This document shows, piece after piece, positions 25,455 to 34,067 of a stretch of DNA of 64,000 nt. The DNA lies in assembly GCF_000153105.1 (NCBI RefSeq), contig NZ_CH672376.1, positions 1,529,385 through 1,593,384 on the forward strand, written 5' to 3'. Each line of letters begins with the position of its first letter. The stretch's first letter is position 1. Both the position numbers and the translations under genes were made by a program. This DNA comes from Blastopirellula marina DSM 3645. GTDB taxonomy: Bacteria > Planctomycetota > Planctomycetia > Pirellulales > Pirellulaceae. The notes below the pieces were generated by a model. That model ran no database searches. It was not told the origin of the DNA and worked only from the letters and a program-made list of their open reading frames with translations.

Positions 25455-27305
25455 TCAGGCGGGCGTGACAGCCATGTCGGCCGTCAACATGTGCATGACG
25501 ATCGGCGGCTGCGATGCGGCCGGGTCATCCAGAATCGTGTCAATCAAGTAGTACATCAGTCGGCGCAGTTCTTCCGGCTCGAGCTGATCGGCAATTTCTT
25601 CGGCGCGGGATCGGTATTTATCGATCAAACGTTCGGCGGCGTCGAACACGCCAGCCGTGGCGTACAACTGGCGAACTTGCGCGACTCGCGACGCCGGACT
25701 TTGCGAATCATCGCTGATTAGTTGGATCAGTTCTGTACGATTCGCCTCATTCAGATTTTCTAACGCCAACGCCCACAAAACGGTCGGTCGGCCACCCAAG
25801 ACGTCGCCGCCAGCAGACAGCTTGTTATCGCTGTCGCCGCGCCAATCTTTCAGATCGTTCAAAATCTGGAAGGCGACTCCCACGTGTCTGGCGAACTGCC
25901 GCATCGAATTGGAATAATCCTCTTCCGTTCCACTTAACAGCACGCCGCATTGCAGGGCCGCCTCAAACGCGGGGGAAGTCTTCAACGCGTAGATCTTCAA
26001 CGCATCGACCGGTTTCAGCGACTTGTCCGCAGCGTCGCGCCAGAGGAGTTCGGCGCCCTGCCCTTCGGACAATCGCATGTGGGCGTCGGCCAGACAGTCG
26101 ATGATGCGGCCGGCGGTTTCGCCCCCCAACTGCGCCATATCGCGACTGACCAAGCGATACCCCAGGCCGATCATGTAGTCGCCCAGATTGATCGCCGTCG
26201 GCACGCCGTACTTGCGGTGAATCGTGACGTCGCCGTAGCGGTAGGCGTCGTCATCTTCGATATCGTCATGGACCAGCGACGCTTTGTGAAAGGTCTCAAT
26301 CGCGAGCGCGGTCCGCTTGACCGAGTCCGAATATTCGCCGACACGCGCCGCGCCGCCGGCCGAAGTCCCTTCGCCGCCGGTCAAAGCGTCATAGACGGCC
26401 AGCGTGGTGAAGGGTCGCGAATACTTTCCGCCGCGAGCTAGAAAATCGAGCGCCAGTTTTTCGGTCGCTGAGATCGGATCGAGCGCCGCCGCTCCGTGAC
26501 CGTTAACTTCGGCCAGGCTCGGACCTTTGCGTTGCGGCTGCACCAGACGGGTCAGTTCTTCCGGCTCAAACATCGCCGAAGCGGCTCGCATCAAGTGAAC
26601 ATAGCTGCGGGTCGTTTGCTGCGGTTGTTGATGCGGCACTTGGATCATGTCATGAACCCAGTCCTCATCGACCGACGTATTGCGACAATCGCTCGAGAGC
26701 AGCGGGACCGCCATGCAGGGGATGCCGGCGAGCAAGATTTTATCAATCGCTTTTTCAAGCACGTTCAAACAAGCGACGCCGACGATCGCGTCGACGTGCC
26801 CGCTGACGATGATCTTCAGTACGATCGGCGAACCTTCGGCGACCAGCACCTTGTAGCCCATTTCTTCGGCGATGGTCCGGTAGTCGGCGATGCTGCAAGC
26901 TCCGCACGTTTTGCAGTCGAGGCCAAACTGGTCATAGTCGGCCGGGCAACCTTCGGCATGTTTCAGACAATGCGGCAACAGAAACAGCCGTCGCTCATGC
27001 GGCACGGCGGCGACCTGATCGCGCCAAAACTCGGAAGCGAACATCACCATGGTCCAGCCGACATAACTGTCAGGTTGGTTTAAACCGGTCAACAGATCGC
27101 GGACGACTTTCTCCATCTCGTCCTTCGGCAAGGGACGAGACTTGTCGAGACCAGCCGCTACCTGCACGCAGGCGGCGCGGATCGTCTCGCGCAACTGCTT
27201 CGACGAAGGGACCTGCTTCAAGTGCGCCGTCTGACGACGACGCGACTTGCGTTTGCGGCCCGGCTCGGAGTCTGCGCTATTGGAGTCGATCGGTGCAATT
27301 GCCAA
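25455..27305 (-). CDS. DUF116-polyprenyl synthase fusion
   Basis: 616 residues in two parts. Residues about 75-220 are a DUF116 domain with clustered Cys (C113, C120, C131, C134, C137; C-K-T-C-G-A-C) that could bind a metal. Residues about 280-610 are an isoprenyl diphosphate synthase. The first Asp-rich motif is D347-D-I-E-D351, and the second is N483-D-L-K-D487, with Asn for the first Asp. FHKASLVHDD and AINLGDYMIG are typical. The chain-length product cannot be read off. It lies 13 bp after the terpene cyclase and 27 bp before the chorismate-lyase-like gene. The fusion of DUF116 to a prenyl synthase is the odd point. Confidence 0.88.
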   Translation of the reverse strand: MAIAPIDSNSADSEPGRKRKSRRRQTAHLKQVPSSKQLRETIRAACVQVAAGLDKSRPLPKDEMEKVVRDLLTGLNQPDSYVGWTMVMFASEFWRDQVAAVPHERRLFLLPHCLKHAEGCPADYDQFGLDCKTCGACSIADYRTIAEEMGYKVLVAEGSPIVLKIIVSGHVDAIVGVACLNVLEKAIDKILLAGIPCMAVPLLSSDCRNTSVDEDWVHDMIQVPHQQPQQTTRSYVHLMRAASAMFEPEELTRLVQPQRKGPSLAEVNGHGAAALDPISATEKLALDFLARGGKYSRPFTTLAVYDALTGGEGTSAGGAARVGEYSDSVKRTALAIETFHKASLVHDDIEDDDAYRYGDVTIHRKYGVPTAINLGDYMIGLGYRLVSRDMAQLGGETAGRIIDCLADAHMRLSEGQGAELLWRDAADKSLKPVDALKIYALKTSPAFEAALQCGVLLSGTEEDYSNSMRQFARHVGVAFQILNDLKDWRGDSDNKLSAGGDVLGGRPTVLWALALENLNEANRTELIQLISDDSQSPASRVAQVRQLYATAGVFDAAERLIDKYRSRAEEIADQLEPEELRRLMYYLIDTILDDPAASQPPIVMHMLTADMAVTPA

Positions 27306-27318
27306 GGGAGAACATTCC

Positions 27319-29151
27319 TTAATGATCGGAAGATGTAGTTACTGTCTCTGGCGCAGGCGGGACGCTGGCGTTGGCTTGCAGCGCGGCGCCGAGTGACGTA
27401 ACCGTCATGACTCTCGGGTAGAGCTTTTCATAATACCACAGCTTCGAGAAGTAAAAACCGATTGGCGTACAGTTGACGTAGCTTCCTTCTTCAACCCTCT
27501 GGCAGAGCCAACCGACCGCTGGAGGGACAATTTCCGCCGAAATATTGGAGTTTTCCGCCGCAAACAGGGCTTCGATCGCCAGCGCCGTCTCTTCGACGCT
27601 GCTCTCGCCTGGCCCCCCGCAAAGAGTAGAAATACTCGGTCCGCCTCCAAAACCGCCATCTTCATTTTGCCGCGCAGCCAGCCACGCGGCCCCTCTTTGG
27701 GCTGTTTCGGACGACATTTTTCCGAGGTCGCGATACGCCAGCAAAACCTTTACGGTCCCATAAATCGGGTTTTCGTCGTCATGGATATCTTGGTTACCAA
27801 ACCAAAGCGGCAACCAAGAACCATCGTCACGCTGTTGTTTTTGGAGATAACGCAAACCGCGTTCAATTGCCCGCTCTACCGGCAGGTCCCCCAGTTCGCT
27901 TCGCCAAGCGTGCAGCGCTCGAATCGCATGCGCAGTCAAATCACTGCCGCTGCGATCAAACGGCTGCGTCCCCCAACCTGCACAAAAGGTGGGCCAGCCG
28001 CCGTCGCTATTCTGCAAGTCGAGCAGCCAACGTGCGCCGCTGATCGCTGCGCTCGCAATCTGGCGACGCGTTTCATTGTCGGCGCGAGGGGAATGAAAAA
28101 AATGTGCGATCGCTAACATAGCCCCCGGAGTATCGTCGGCATCGGGGACCGAACCGCTGAGATCGGTCCATCCCCAACCTCCAGGATCGGCGCCGGTAAA
28201 GGGATGCGTCTCTTGGTATTGGTTCGCTAGTACCCATGGCAAGCAGTCGAGCTCGGCGATATCGTCTCCGCCGGTCGCCAGCGCGCTGATCGAGAGGGTC
28301 GTCACCCAGTTGGCGAGATTCGAGTCAATCGGCCAACTGCCATCTTCGCGCACCGAGTCGACCAAAAATTGCACGCCGTTTTGCGCCACCGGATGGCTCG
28401 CATTACCGATGCTCGCCAGACTCATGACGACAAAACTGGTCAGCGGAGCCGCTTCCAGATAACCGCCGCTCGCCGGTTGCATCCGCTCTAGCACCGCGAG
28501 ACTCTTCTTCACCGCCGCCCCACGCAGACCCCGCATCAGCGGATTGAAGGGAGGCCGATGGAAGTAGCGTGCTTGCCCGATTGCGACCAGCGCCGGGATC
28601 GCATAGCTGACGACCGGCAGCTTCACCAACTTGTAAAACTTCTGCGGCAGGCAAGCGAGTTCAAACGGCAGCGGCGAAACCTCGCGCCAATCCACCAGCC
28701 CCGCCAACGCATAATTGGTCAAAATCGGCACGGCGAACGTTTTGTCTTTGCCGTAGCGTCGGCGCAAGCCGGGGATGCCCCCTTGCGCTTCGATATAGTT
28801 CTCGGCGAAGGCAAGCTGCTCAAACAACGCCTCGCGACGCTCGGCGATCGTTAGCGCGGCGACCGCCAACATGGTGGTCGCAATGTTCGAATAACTGCGA
28901 TCGGTGTCGCCCCAGCCGCCGTCGGGGTTTTGATGTTCGGTAAGATATCGCACTCCCCCCTCAATCAGCGGCATCAAACGCTCGCTTTGGGCCGGATCAT
29001 GCCGCACCACTAACTGTAGGGCGCTGACCGCCGTGGCTGTCGACAAGGCCGATGTCGACAACTCGCCGGTCCAATGCCCTTGCCCATTACGCTGCGCAAG
29101 CAGATCATCGCGGGCAATCGCATAGCAGCGCTGAAGTCGATCTTGGTCCAT
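27319..29151 (-). CDS. Squalene-hopene cyclase-like class II terpene cyclase
   Basis: 610 residues from the ATG at 29151; a TTG two codons upstream is possible. About seven QW-type repeats are visible (QNPDGGWGD, EDGSWPID, SDGGWPTF, RDDGSWLPLWFG, NEDGGFGG). The catalytic class II acid motif is D337-A-D-D340, within PDADDTPG, equivalent to DVDDTA in squalene-hopene cyclase. The length is close to bacterial SHC (about 630-720). It should cyclise a linear isoprenoid, protonated rather than ionised. The polyprenyl synthase is 13 bp downstream. Whether the substrate is squalene or a polyprenyl product is open. A radical SAM gene starts on the opposite strand 185 bp away. Confidence 0.88.
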   Translation of the reverse strand: MDQDRLQRCYAIARDDLLAQRNGQGHWTGELSTSALSTATAVSALQLVVRHDPAQSERLMPLIEGGVRYLTEHQNPDGGWGDTDRSYSNIATTMLAVAALTIAERREALFEQLAFAENYIEAQGGIPGLRRRYGKDKTFAVPILTNYALAGLVDWREVSPLPFELACLPQKFYKLVKLPVVSYAIPALVAIGQARYFHRPPFNPLMRGLRGAAVKKSLAVLERMQPASGGYLEAAPLTSFVVMSLASIGNASHPVAQNGVQFLVDSVREDGSWPIDSNLANWVTTLSISALATGGDDIAELDCLPWVLANQYQETHPFTGADPGGWGWTDLSGSVPDADDTPGAMLAIAHFFHSPRADNETRRQIASAAISGARWLLDLQNSDGGWPTFCAGWGTQPFDRSGSDLTAHAIRALHAWRSELGDLPVERAIERGLRYLQKQQRDDGSWLPLWFGNQDIHDDENPIYGTVKVLLAYRDLGKMSSETAQRGAAWLAARQNEDGGFGGGPSISTLCGGPGESSVEETALAIEALFAAENSNISAEIVPPAVGWLCQRVEEGSYVNCTPIGFYFSKLWYYEKLYPRVMTVTSLGAALQANASVPPAPETVTTSSDH

Positions 29152-29336
29152 CAACAAGGCGGTATCCAGGCGGCGGAAGGGAGGGAATAGACGGGGTTAT
29201 TCAGTTTACGTGCCAGCGGCGCGACTGTCGACGGAGCCGCGTTCCTGTCTTCCCGCGGCTCTTGGTGGTAGAATGAACGACAGATCGCTTGCCCGCAATT
29301 TCCCCTTCGACTCTATCCCTCGACCGTGCTGAGCTT
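29152..29336. promoter_or_regulatory. Divergent region between terpene cyclase and radical SAM genes
   Basis: A 185-bp gap that should carry the promoters of the cyclase operon (minus) and the radical SAM gene (plus). No clear promoter hexamers or long palindromes were seen. Its interest is the shared, head-to-head control of the two transcription units. Confidence 0.4.
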
Positions 29337-30650
29337 ATGTATCTGCGACTCGCCAAACGAGCTCTTCTAGAAACTGACAAACGCCTGGTCGCCAAATTCG
29401 CTTGGCTGATGGGCTACAAGGGTCTGCGAAGCGTCGTCAAGCACAAATCGAGACTCAAGCGGGGCGAGTTCTTCCCCCCGTTCCTCTATATCTCGGTCAT
29501 CAACAGCTGCAATCTTCGCTGTCAGGGGTGCTGGGTCGATGTCGCGGCGAAGCAAGAGAAAATTGATATCGCCGCGATGGACAGTTTGTTAAACCAGGCG
29601 AAAGCGATGGGCAATTCGTTTTTCGGCATCTTGGGGGGCGAACCCTTCATGCATGCCGATTTGCTCGAAATCTTCGCGCGCCATCCCGACGCCTACTTTC
29701 AAGTTTTCACCAACGGGCATTTCATCACCGACGAAGTCGCCAAAGAACTTCGCCGACTCGGCAACGTCACGCCGCTGATCAGCATTGAAGGCTCCGAGAT
29801 CATCAGCGACGAGCGTCGCGGTCGCGGCGGCGTCTATAGCAAGTCGATCGAGGGGATCGAAAACTGCACCCGCAATAAGTTGCTGACCGGCGTCTGCACC
29901 AGCTTGTGCCAAACGAACTATGACGACCTGCTGCAAGAGAAGTGGATTGACCGCCTGATTGAGATGGGGGTCTTCTACACGTGGTACCACATCTACCGCA
30001 TCGTGGGCCCCGAGCCGAATCCGCAATTGGCGCTGACGCCAGAGCAACAGTACCAGGCCCGCAAGTTTGTCGTCGAGATGCGTTGTAAGAAGCCGATTGC
30101 GATCATCGACGCCTACTACGATGCGGATGGCAACGCGCTATGTCCGGCCGCGACCGGGTTCACGCATCACATTTCGCCCTACGGCGATATCGAACCTTGC
30201 CCGGTGATCCAGTTCGCCAAAGAGTCGATCCATGACGAGCGACCGCTGAAAGAGGTTTTCAACGAATCCGAATTCTTACGCGGCTTTCGCGAGTTGGCCG
30301 CCGGCAGCACGCGCGGCTGCATCATCTTGGAGCGTCCCGATCTGCTGAACGAATACGCGCGGAAGAACGAAGCGAAGGACACGACGGTTCGCGGCGCCGC
30401 CTATCAAGAGCTTGACGAACTGCAGACCAACCCTTCGCAGTACAATCCAGGCCGCGAAGTGCCCGAGAAAAGCTGGGCCTATTGGCTGCTGAAGAAGTTC
30501 GCCTTCCATGACTATGGCGCGTATGGTCGGCACTTCGAGCTGAAAAACTGGCGCCCGACCATCAAAGATGGCGAAGCGATCAACCAGTCGCCGTCGCATC
30601 CGCCGCTAGTGCAATTGGAAACGACAATTCCGACATCGGCCGACAAGTAG
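29337..30650 (+). CDS. Radical SAM protein with a C-terminal SPASM-like Cys region
   Basis: 437 residues from the ATG at 29337, the first that is followed by conserved-looking sequence. The radical SAM cluster motif is C58-NLR-C62-QG-C65. FGILGGEPFMHADLLE supplies the SAM-binding GGEP. In the C-terminal half CPAATGFTHHISPYGDIEPCPV resembles the Cys-rich part of SPASM/twitch domains, which bind a second Fe-S cluster. It is not like HpnH of hopanoid synthesis in sequence. It faces the terpene cyclase operon, so I infer a role in modifying that product. The actual reaction is unknown. Confidence 0.85.
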   Translation: MYLRLAKRALLETDKRLVAKFAWLMGYKGLRSVVKHKSRLKRGEFFPPFLYISVINSCNLRCQGCWVDVAAKQEKIDIAAMDSLLNQAKAMGNSFFGILGGEPFMHADLLEIFARHPDAYFQVFTNGHFITDEVAKELRRLGNVTPLISIEGSEIISDERRGRGGVYSKSIEGIENCTRNKLLTGVCTSLCQTNYDDLLQEKWIDRLIEMGVFYTWYHIYRIVGPEPNPQLALTPEQQYQARKFVVEMRCKKPIAIIDAYYDADGNALCPAATGFTHHISPYGDIEPCPVIQFAKESIHDERPLKEVFNESEFLRGFRELAAGSTRGCIILERPDLLNEYARKNEAKDTTVRGAAYQELDELQTNPSQYNPGREVPEKSWAYWLLKKFAFHDYGAYGRHFELKNWRPTIKDGEAINQSPSHPPLVQLETTIPTSADK

Positions 30651-30720
30651 ACGCAAACGTGAGGGTGGGGGGAGCAAAAACCGAAATCGCTTCCACCATC
30701 ACCAATCGATATAGCCGGTT

Positions 30721-30829
30721 TGCGTAACCCACCGAACCTGCTTACAGCAAACACGTCCTTGGTGGGTTGCGCAAGCGATGATGTTGCGCGAAATTGGTCG
30801 CCGGCATTCGCTTGCTCCATCCACCCTAC
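30721..30829. repeat. Dispersed repeat, divergent copy 1
   Basis: Shares GGTGGGTTGCGCAAGCGA and CGCTTGCTCCATCCACCC with three other copies at 31844, 32527 and 34505. The left part is diverged. It fills much of the 280-bp gap between the radical SAM and phosphatase genes. Confidence 0.55.
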
Positions 30830-30930
30830 GGCGATCCTGCCCCTTTTCTACTTTCGCTTCTGTGGCGTCACGGCCTAACGGAAACTAGAATGTTCGCAAG
30901 CTTATCAATTGGCTGGCGGAGAATCTTGTG

Positions 30931-31818
30931 ATGCAAATTGCCCCGATGCTGCTTCTGCCGATCTTGTTGGCCGCCGATCCCATGCCGCCGGAAGGGCCCG
31001 CCGCTAAGCAAGTTGATCCGCCGGGCGTGCACAATCTGTTTCAAGTCACGCCGCGCGTTTGGAGCGGCAGTCAGCCGCATGGCGTCGCAGGGTTTGAGTC
31101 GCTCGCGAAGCTGGGCGTCCAAGTGATCGTTTCGGTCGACGGCGCCAAACCAGAGATCGCCGCCGCGAAAAAACAGGGCCTGAAGTACATTCATATTCCT
31201 TTTGGCTATGACGGCGTGCCCGGCGACGCTCAAGCTCAACTGGCCGAAGTGATGAAGCAGTACCCGGGTCAGATTTACTTCCATTGCCATCACGGCAAAC
31301 ATCGCGGCCCCGCCGGCGTCGCGATCGCTTGCCTGGCCGAAGGTTCACTGAACACCGCTCAAGCCGAAGCGTTCATGCATCAGGCCGGCACCAGCGGCGA
31401 CTATACCGGACTCTGGAAAAACGTGCACGAGTTCACACCGCTGCCCCCCAATGCTCCCCGCCCCAAGTTGGTCGAAGTCGCCCAGGTCGAGTCGCTCGCC
31501 GCCGCGATGGCCGACATCGATCGAATCTATGACAACCTGGTGCTGATCGACAAAGCCCAGTGGAATACACCAGCCGATCACCCCGATCTGACGCCGGTCG
31601 GCGAAGCATTGATCTTGCGCGAGGGACTGCACGAAGCAGGTCGCTTGCTGGCGGAGGACGAGTACGACGTTAAGTTCCGACAGCTGCTGCAATCGTCAGA
31701 AGCGATCGCGCTAACAATCGAGACGAAATTAAAGCGCGGCGACAAGTCAGGCCTGAGCGACGATCTGGCGAAGCTCAAAAAGTCATGCAACGCTTGCCAT
31801 GCCGACTATCGGAACTAG
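30931..31818 (+). CDS. Dual-specificity phosphatase with a C-terminal cytochrome c'-like domain
   Basis: 295 residues from the ATG at 30931; a GTG sits one codon upstream. A short signal-like N-terminus (MQIAPMLLLPILLA) suggests export. Residues about 35-165 are a DSP/PTP-like domain, with the signature H118-C119-HHGKH-R125 (C-x5-R) where Cys is the nucleophile and Arg the phosphate ligand. Residues about 180-295 are helical and end in C286-NA-C289-H290 followed by ADYRN, the C-x-x-C-H haem attachment form found at the end of cytochrome c' proteins. A periplasmic phosphatase with a haem domain is unusual; the partner and substrate are unknown. Confidence 0.78.
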   Translation: MQIAPMLLLPILLAADPMPPEGPAAKQVDPPGVHNLFQVTPRVWSGSQPHGVAGFESLAKLGVQVIVSVDGAKPEIAAAKKQGLKYIHIPFGYDGVPGDAQAQLAEVMKQYPGQIYFHCHHGKHRGPAGVAIACLAEGSLNTAQAEAFMHQAGTSGDYTGLWKNVHEFTPLPPNAPRPKLVEVAQVESLAAAMADIDRIYDNLVLIDKAQWNTPADHPDLTPVGEALILREGLHEAGRLLAEDEYDVKFRQLLQSSEAIALTIETKLKRGDKSGLSDDLAKLKKSCNACHADYRN

Positions 31819-31843
31819 TTGGTCCGTCACAACGGCTCTTCAT

Positions 31844-31968
31844 GTAGGTTGGGTGCAGCGGAGCGAAACCCAACAAGGGGATAGCAAGTTGAAGGTGGGT
31901 TGCGCAAGCGAGGGACGTTGAACGCGCGAAGTCGAGTTCTCCGCGCTTGCTCCATCCACGCTACCTGA
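31844..31968. repeat. Dispersed repeat, copy 2
   Basis: Begins GTAGGTTGGGTGCAGCGGAG, passes through ACCCAAC (pairing with the first GTTGGGT), GGTGGGTTGCGCAAGCGA and CGCGAAGTCGAGTTCTCCGCG, and ends CGCTTGCTCCATCCACG. It is nearly identical to copy 4 at 34505. It runs into the 3' end of the minus-strand gene that stops at 31961. Confidence 0.8.
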
Positions 31969-32410
31969 ATTTCAACGCGCGTCGCGCTTTGAGTAGCCTA
32001 ATCTCAACACCCGTCGCCGCCGCTTGGGCAAGGAGGCTATCCACTGCAGACCCCTCTCCGTTTCGAAACTTCATATCGGTAAAGTCTGCGAGTTTTTTCG
32101 CCGTTTTCAGATAGGCTTCTAATATCGCCAAACGAGCCTCCGGCGTTTCCGCTGCTTCGATTTCGGCCTCATGCAGTTTGATTTGCACAGTGAGGAGCCG
32201 GTCATAGTTGGATTCTCCCCCATTCTCGAATTGGACCGCCAGCAACTCGCTGACCTTACGTAGCTGGTCAACACGTCGGTTTAACAACTGCTGAATCTGC
32301 GATTCAGTGGGGCTGTTGGCGTCGTCTTGTCCAAAGGCGCTGGGAAGATTGACCGAAACCGAGAGCGCCACGAGAAGAAATGGCGTCGTGAAGCGAGAGA
32401 AGATTCCCAT
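31961..32410 (-). CDS. Small exported helical protein of unknown function
   Basis: 149 residues from the ATG at 32410, preceding a signal peptide (FTTPFLLVALSVSVNLPSAFGQ) with likely cleavage after FG. The mature part is nearly all helical and charged (EIEAAETPEARLAILEAYLKTAKKLADF), like the helices of TolC-type or coiled-coil envelope proteins, but too short to be a full one. Its last codons lie inside a dispersed repeat, so the real C-terminus may have been changed by that insertion. Confidence 0.6.
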   Translation of the reverse strand: MGIFSRFTTPFLLVALSVSVNLPSAFGQDDANSPTESQIQQLLNRRVDQLRKVSELLAVQFENGGESNYDRLLTVQIKLHEAEIEAAETPEARLAILEAYLKTAKKLADFTDMKFRNGEGSAVDSLLAQAAATGVEIRLLKARRALKFR

Positions 32411-32526
32411 GGCAAGCTCCAATCTAAGCAGGCATAGATATTCGGCCACCCGACGTGGCGTTACATAGCTGCATCATAAACGATCGCAAGTTCGGCCCCA
32501 AACCTTCCATGACGTGAGCCGCATCC

Positions 32527-32642
32527 GTTGGGCGGAGCAAAACCCAACAAGGCGCTCGCAAGTTAAAGATGGGATGCGCAAACGGACGACGTTGAACGCG
32601 CGAAGTCGAGTTCTCCGCAATCGCTCCATCGACCCTACCTGA
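32527..32642. repeat. Dispersed repeat, copy 3
   Basis: Shares ACCCAACAAGGC, CGCGAAGTCGAGTTCTCCGC and a CGCTCCAT...CCCTACCT end with copies 2 and 4, with scattered substitutions (AAGATGGGATGCGCAAACGG in place of AAGGTGGGTTGCGCAAGCGA). Confidence 0.75.
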
Positions 32643-32889
32643 CTTGGGGAAAGGAAGCGACTAACGGAGTGCCCCTATTTTTCTGGTGATCGCACGTTCA
32701 TTGTTCTTATCGCCCCTTTGCAGAAGCCAAATTCTAGGCGGCGGAGTTTGCGAAAAAATCAGGGGGTCAAATTGAGCGACACCGACAGTTCTGGGCTCAT
32801 TTCGCTCTGTACACGTTAAAAAGCTCACCCTTTTTAGGTGAATTGCGAAGTTCAATCTTCCGGAATGATTTCTAATAGAACGCAGGTTA

Positions 32890-32907
32890 CTTGCTTTGAA
32901 TAGCAAG
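32890..32907 (+). repeat. Small hairpin with GAAT loop, copy 1
   Basis: CTTGCT and AGCAAG form a 6-bp stem with loop TTGAAT. A very similar hairpin (TTTGCT, loop ACGAAT, AGCAAA) lies at 34041-34058, just before the next gene. This copy is 100 bp before the DUF1559 start. Confidence 0.5.
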
Positions 32908-33006
32908 GATCGCGATACGCCAGAGCTTCTTTGCTTTGATTTGTCGCTTCGTGATTTCGCTTTTCTTACGAATTCGCCCCCATCCCTCGAACGATTGAGG
33001 AACCCC

Positions 33007-33936
33007 ATGCAACGCCGCTTACGAGAAAGCCGTTTGGCTTTCACCCTTGTTGAACTGCTGGTCGTCATCGCCATTATCGGCGTCTTGATTGCGCTCTTGT
33101 TGCCGGCAGTTCAGCAGGCGCGTGAAGCTGCTCGCCGGATGCAATGCAGCAACAATTTGAAACAGCTCGGCCTAGCGTTCCACAATTTTCACGACACCTA
33201 CGGCACTTTGCCTCCGGCGGTGATCGGAAATGAGTTCGGAACCTTTTTTCCGCTGCTGTTTCCGCAAATGGAATTGCAGAACGTTCAAGATCAACTTGAT
33301 ATGACCGCGAAATTTACCAGCGGCGACAACAACACGTTCATCAAGAGTCCCGCGGCGTCGATACCGGCGCTGCTCTGCCCTAGTCGCCGCTCAGGAGTTC
33401 AACAGACTCCGCAGGGCGCCGCGGCCGACTATGCGACCACGGGCAACCGAGAATCGTCGGACGACTGCGATCGCTTTGAACAGGGAGGGGCCAGTCCGAA
33501 TGTTCATTACGGAGCATTGATTCACTCCACCGGAGGAACCGTCAGCGGAAACCAGATCACCGGCTGGCGGTCGCAAACCAAGTTCGCCAGCATTACTGAC
33601 GGTCTCTCAAACACCTCGTTGCTCGGCGAAAAACATGTCGCCCAAGACAACCTCAATAAAGAGGCGAGCGACGGCGACGGGACGTTCTACTTTTGGTACA
33701 CCAGCAACTGGAGGACGTGGACGATCGTGCGAAACTCGAAGTGGACGATCATTCGGGAACCCAATTATCACCGCGAAAACAGCGGTTTCCAAAAGAGATT
33801 CGGCAGTTACCATCCCGGCATCGCCCAATTCTTGTTTTGCGATGGAAGCGTCCACAACGTGGCGACCATCGTGGATCCGGTCAATTTGTACCTGATGGCG
33901 GATCGCCGCGACGGCAGGACTTACCGACTGGATTAG
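33007..33936 (+). CDS. DUF1559 protein with prepilin-type N-terminus
   Basis: 309 residues. The start is the ATG at 33007, since the prepilin-like leader begins soon after ([28 protein letters not shown]). FTLVELL is the methylation/cleavage motif and the following hydrophobic segment the pilin-type helix. [21 protein letters not shown] and [10 protein letters not shown] are the standard start of DUF1559, and [15 protein letters not shown] is its C-terminal hallmark. Planctomycetes carry many such proteins; the exact function is not settled, with an extracellular fibre or surface role proposed. The next gene is the usual small lipoprotein partner. Confidence 0.95.
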   Translation: MQRRLRESRLAFTLVELLVVIAIIGVLIALLLPAVQQAREAARRMQCSNNLKQLGLAFHNFHDTYGTLPPAVIGNEFGTFFPLLFPQMELQNVQDQLDMTAKFTSGDNNTFIKSPAASIPALLCPSRRSGVQQTPQGAAADYATTGNRESSDDCDRFEQGGASPNVHYGALIHSTGGTVSGNQITGWRSQTKFASITDGLSNTSLLGEKHVAQDNLNKEASDGDGTFYFWYTSNWRTWTIVRNSKWTIIREPNYHRENSGFQKRFGSYHPGIAQFLFCDGSVHNVATIVDPVNLYLMADRRDGRTYRLD

Positions 33937-33963
33937 GTCCTCTCTAGCGGTGGTTTACTGGCT

Positions 33964-34006
33964 AGTGCGAACCGCAGACGACGAGCGTTTCGCACTTGAT
34001 TTTTTT
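33964..34006 (+). terminator. Intrinsic terminator after the DUF1559 gene
   Basis: An 8-bp stem (AGTGCGAA/TTCGCACT) with a 17-base loop, followed by TGATTTTTTT. It is 28 bp past the stop, in the right orientation for the DUF1559 gene. Confidence 0.7.
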
Positions 34007-34040
34007 CAGATTACCGGGCAGGCAAACAGACTCGCTGTTG

Positions 34041-34058
34041 TTTGCTACGAATAGCAAA
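34041..34058 (+). repeat. Small hairpin with GAAT loop, copy 2
   Basis: TTTGCT and AGCAAA, loop ACGAAT, ending 9 bp before the GTG start of the lipoprotein gene. It covers the normal ribosome binding position, so it could affect translation. It matches the hairpin at 32890 in stem and loop. Confidence 0.5.
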
Positions 34059-34067
34059 GGTTGACTC

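Larger units (their letters stand above)
32411..33006. other. Long intergenic region without a gene
   Basis: 596 bp upstream of the DUF1559 gene. It carries repeat copy 3 (32527-32642), a T-rich stretch and the small hairpin at 32890-32907. The open frames in it have no start that makes sense and no family resemblance. No RNA gene was recognised. Confidence 0.6.
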
